A stretch of DNA of 10,364 nt from an uncultured Oscillibacter sp. GTDB taxonomy: Bacteria; Bacillota; Clostridia; Oscillospirales; Oscillospiraceae. The notes below the pieces were generated by a model. It had not been told where the DNA came from and searched no databases. It worked only from the letters and a program-made list of their open reading frames with translations. Below, one piece after another: positions 8,344 to 10,364 of this stretch; position 1 is the first letter of the stretch; each line of letters begins with the position of its first letter. The stretch lies in NCBI GenBank assembly GCA_946530565.1, contig CAMNAE010000033.1, positions 1-10,364 on the forward strand, given 5' to 3'. The position numbers and the translations under genes are program-made.

Positions 8344-8838
8344 ATGAGCGACGTGTTATGCGTCACCTATTCCCGCTCGGGAAACACATATACAGCCGCG
8401 ATGGAGATCGCCGAGATCCTGCACGCTGAGGTGGCGGAGATCCGTTATTCCCGCACGCCTGTGGGGCGCTTTGCGGTTTTGCGCTGCGGCATGGATGCTA
8501 TGCGGCGCACACCGCCCGAGATCCGACCGATCTTTACAGAGCACCCGCTTGCGGAATACAAGCTGGTCGTACTTTGCGCGCCGGTCTGGGCGGGGCGTAT
8601 GGCAGCGCCGATGCGTGCGTTTTTAACGGAGCACGGCAAAGAGCTTCAGCGTGTCGCCTGCCTGATCACGCGCAACAGCTCGTATCAGAACCGCGAGGTT
8701 TTTGCCCAGATGGATCGGTATCTTCCTGCCGGGCATCTGGCCGAGGTTAGCCTGCGGGCAGGGAAGATCGGCTATGAGTTCTGGCGCGATCAGTTTCTGC
8801 GGGAGCTCAGTGCGATCCTTGAGAATATGGAGCCGTGA
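8344..8838 (+). CDS. Flavodoxin-like protein
   Basis: A 164-residue protein with the flavodoxin/NAD(P)H-quinone oxidoreductase-like fold. The FMN phosphate loop is YSRSGNT at residues 9-15, followed by helix YTAAMEIAEIL. A second flavin-loop region, VVLCAPVWAGRMAAPMRAFLTEHG (75-98), matches the small flavodoxin pattern P-V-W/Y-A-G. No signal peptide or membrane segment is seen. It differs strongly from the flavodoxin at 1321, so the two are not recent duplicates. AAGGAG at 8330-8335 lies eight bases before ATG. The gene is 43 bases after the ABC-F gene and 13 bases before prfA, all on one strand, so it is probably co-transcribed with translation genes. Its partner and reaction are unknown. 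Confidence 0.85.
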   Translation: MSDVLCVTYSRSGNTYTAAMEIAEILHAEVAEIRYSRTPVGRFAVLRCGMDAMRRTPPEIRPIFTEHPLAEYKLVVLCAPVWAGRMAAPMRAFLTEHGKELQRVACLITRNSSYQNREVFAQMDRYLPAGHLAEVSLRAGKIGYEFWRDQFLRELSAILENMEP

Positions 8839-8851
8839 GAAAGAGAGTTCT

Positions 8852-9925
8852 ATGGATGACCAGCTGAAAAACATTCGCATCCAGTTCGCCTCGCTCTCGG
8901 AGCAGCTTCAGGATCCCAGGAGCTTTCAGGATCCCGATCTTTTGCGCAGGCTCACCCGTGAGCACAGCCGCTTATCTCCGATCATTGAGGCACTGGACGC
9001 TCTTGAGACAGCAAGGACACGTATCGCCGAAGCCAAGGCCCTTTTGGCAGATCCGGAGTTTCACGCCCTTGCGCGTGAGGAACTGCTCAGCGCCGAGGTT
9101 TTAGAACAGCAGTGCGCCGGGCGTTTGAAAGACCTGCTGCGCCCGCGTGATCCGAACGACGGCCGTCCCGTTCTCATGGAGATCCGCAGCGGTGTCGGCG
9201 GGGAAGAGAGTGCGCTCTTTGCCGGGGATCTTCTGCGCATGTATCTCATGTATGCGCAAAAGCATGCCTGGCACAGTGAGCTTGTAAGCGTCAGCCACAG
9301 CGAGTACGGCGGCCTCAAAGAGTGCTCACTGCTTATAGACGGCGCTGATGCCTGGCAGCGTCTGCGCTTTGAAGGCGGTGTCCACCGCGTGCAGCGAGTG
9401 CCTGAGACTGAATCCACCGGCCGCATCCACACGAGCGCTGCAACAGTCGCGGTCATGCCCGAGGCCGACGAGATCGAGGTCTCCATCGATCCGAAGGATC
9501 TGAAGATCGATGTCTACCGCGCCAGCGGTGCCGGCGGACAGCATGTAAACAAAACGGAGTCCGCGGTGCGCATCACACATATTCCCACCGGGCTCGTCGT
9601 AGAGTGTCAGGACGAGCGCAGCCAGATCCAAAACCGCGAGAGAGCCATGAAGATTCTTCGGACGCGGCTGCTTGACCGGCTGCTTCAAGAGCGAACTGCA
9701 AGCGAAACGGCGGCGCGGCGGGCAATGGTCGGATCCGGCGACCGATCTGAGCGGATCCGAACCTATAATTTCCCGCAGGGCCGTGTGACGGACCACCGCA
9801 TCAACCTGACGCTCTACCGGCTGGACGCCGTACTGAACGGCGATCTGGACGAGCTGACTGACGCGCTTGGCAGCGCATATGCCAGGTCTCAGGAACCGAC
9901 GACCGAGCCGAAGGACTCAGCCTGA
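8852..9925 (+). CDS. prfA: Peptide chain release factor 1
   Basis: RF1, 357 residues, the usual length, ends translation at UAA and UAG. The frame is open further upstream, to an ATG at 8702, but that extension lies inside the preceding flavodoxin-like gene and does not resemble RF1. ATG 8852, giving MDDQLKNIRIQF, is the proper start, with a weak GAAAGAGAG-like site at about 8839-8847. The N-terminal helical domain covers about 1-95. RSGVGGEESALFAGDLLRMY (112-131) opens the core. The stop-codon recognition tripeptide is P-E-T at 184-186 in RVPETESTGRIHTSA, the P-x-T form of RF1 rather than the S-P-F of RF2. The catalytic GGQ is at 228-230 in SGAGGQHVNKTESAVR. VGSGDRSERIRTYNFPQGRVTDHRI (293-317) is also conserved. 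The stop codon of prfA itself is UGA, not read by RF1. Confidence 0.98.
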   Translation: MDDQLKNIRIQFASLSEQLQDPRSFQDPDLLRRLTREHSRLSPIIEALDALETARTRIAEAKALLADPEFHALAREELLSAEVLEQQCAGRLKDLLRPRDPNDGRPVLMEIRSGVGGEESALFAGDLLRMYLMYAQKHAWHSELVSVSHSEYGGLKECSLLIDGADAWQRLRFEGGVHRVQRVPETESTGRIHTSAATVAVMPEADEIEVSIDPKDLKIDVYRASGAGGQHVNKTESAVRITHIPTGLVVECQDERSQIQNRERAMKILRTRLLDRLLQERTASETAARRAMVGSGDRSERIRTYNFPQGRVTDHRINLTLYRLDAVLNGDLDELTDALGSAYARSQEPTTEPKDSA

Positions 9926-9960
9926 TCATTATCTGAGCTTTGAACAAAGGAGCTTTCAGC

Positions 9961-10364
9961 ATGCAGACCATTTATCTGGATTTACGCGACACCAAAGGAC
10001 AGCAGCGCGAGATCGAGCAGCGCATCAGCACCGCAGCTCGTGTCATCAAAGAGGGAGGGCTCGTCGCGCTTCCTACTGAGACCGTCTACGGTCTGGCCGC
10101 TAACGCGCTCGATCCCGAAGCCTGCGCGCGGATCTTTGAGGCCAAAGGCCGCCCGCAGGACAATCCGCTCATTCTGACCATTCCCGGTCAGCAGTGGCTG
10201 CCGCGTTTTTGCCGCGACATCCCGCCGCTGGCCTATGTGCTCTCGCGCAAGTTCTGGCCGGGACCTCTGACGCTGGTCCTCAAAAAACAAAGCGTCGTGC
10301 CTGACAACGTGACTTCCGGGCTCGATACTGTGGCAGTGCGCTGCCCGGATCACCCAGTGACCGC
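9961..10364 (+). CDS. tsaC: Threonylcarbamoyl-AMP synthase, TsaC/Sua5 (YrdC domain), cut by window edge
   Basis: The first 134 codons of a YrdC-domain protein, which makes L-threonylcarbamoyl-AMP from threonine, bicarbonate and ATP for the t6A37 modification of ANN-decoding tRNAs. Visible family segments are GGLVALPTETVYGLAANAL (32-50), RIFEAKGRPQDNPLI (57-71) with the KGRP..NPL signature, and FWPGPLTLVLKK (98-109), then TVAVRCPDHP. The right edge cuts the frame, so short TsaC (about 200 residues) and longer Sua5 (about 340) cannot be told apart. AAAGGAG at 9946-9952 is eight bases before ATG. It follows prfA by 35 bases with no terminator between, so it is probably in the same transcript. 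Confidence 0.95.
   Translation, partial: MQTIYLDLRDTKGQQREIEQRISTAARVIKEGGLVALPTETVYGLAANALDPEACARIFEAKGRPQDNPLILTIPGQQWLPRFCRDIPPLAYVLSRKFWPGPLTLVLKKQSVVPDNVTSGLDTVAVRCPDHPVT

Noticed and set aside
7446..8366. 306-codon minus-strand open frame opposite the ABC-F gene
   Set aside because: It is antisense to the conserved second ATPase domain and tail of ABC-F, runs into the next gene, and lacks recognisable motifs.
8702..8851. N-terminal extension of prfA from an upstream ATG
   Set aside because: The extra 50 residues overlap the flavodoxin-like gene in another frame, do not resemble RF1, and lack a ribosome binding site; RF1 of normal length starts at 8852.

Overview
The window is a stretch of ordinary bacterial chromosome. 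The G+C-rich codons, AGGAGG-type ribosome binding sites and the TypA, Ddl, MurF and SecA sequences suggest a member of the Bacillota (Firmicutes). A Negativicutes or Clostridia lineage is a guess from overall feel, not shown by any single marker. I see no insertion sequence, phage gene, CRISPR array, tRNA or rRNA, and no strong sign of transferred DNA.

Layout. (1) Positions 1-978, minus strand: the first 326 codons of secA, running off the left edge. (2) 979-1320: a gene-free divergent region with a promoter facing each way, a terminator-like hairpin with a U tract in the secA leader, and a stem-loop in the other leader. (3) 1321-1794, plus strand: a single-gene unit for a small flavodoxin. 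(4) 1823-1863: a strong bidirectional terminator shared with the convergent gene typA (1880-3712, minus strand), a ribosome-associated GTPase with a near-consensus promoter. (5) 3713-3967: a second divergent region. (6) 3968 to the right edge, plus strand: a compact run ddl, murF, ABC-F ATPase, flavodoxin-like protein, prfA and tsaC (cut by the edge). Gaps are 5 to 43 bases, with one ATGA overlap. It probably forms one operon from a promoter near 3905-3933.

How the genes fit together. ddl and murF make D-Ala-D-Ala and attach it to the UDP-MurNAc-tripeptide, the last cytoplasmic steps of peptidoglycan precursor synthesis. The second half of the operon, with typA across the divergent promoter, is about translation: an ABC-F ATPase expected to act on ribosomes, release factor 1, and the enzyme that makes threonylcarbamoyl-AMP for tRNA t6A. 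Between ABC-F and prfA sits a small flavodoxin-like protein of unknown role.

I found no convincing undescribed system. The most useful leads are the attenuator-like secA leader, the flavodoxin embedded between an ABC-F factor and RF1, and the lack of prmC (the RF1 methyltransferase) between prfA and tsaC. All positions come from reading the sequence by eye; no database search was possible.
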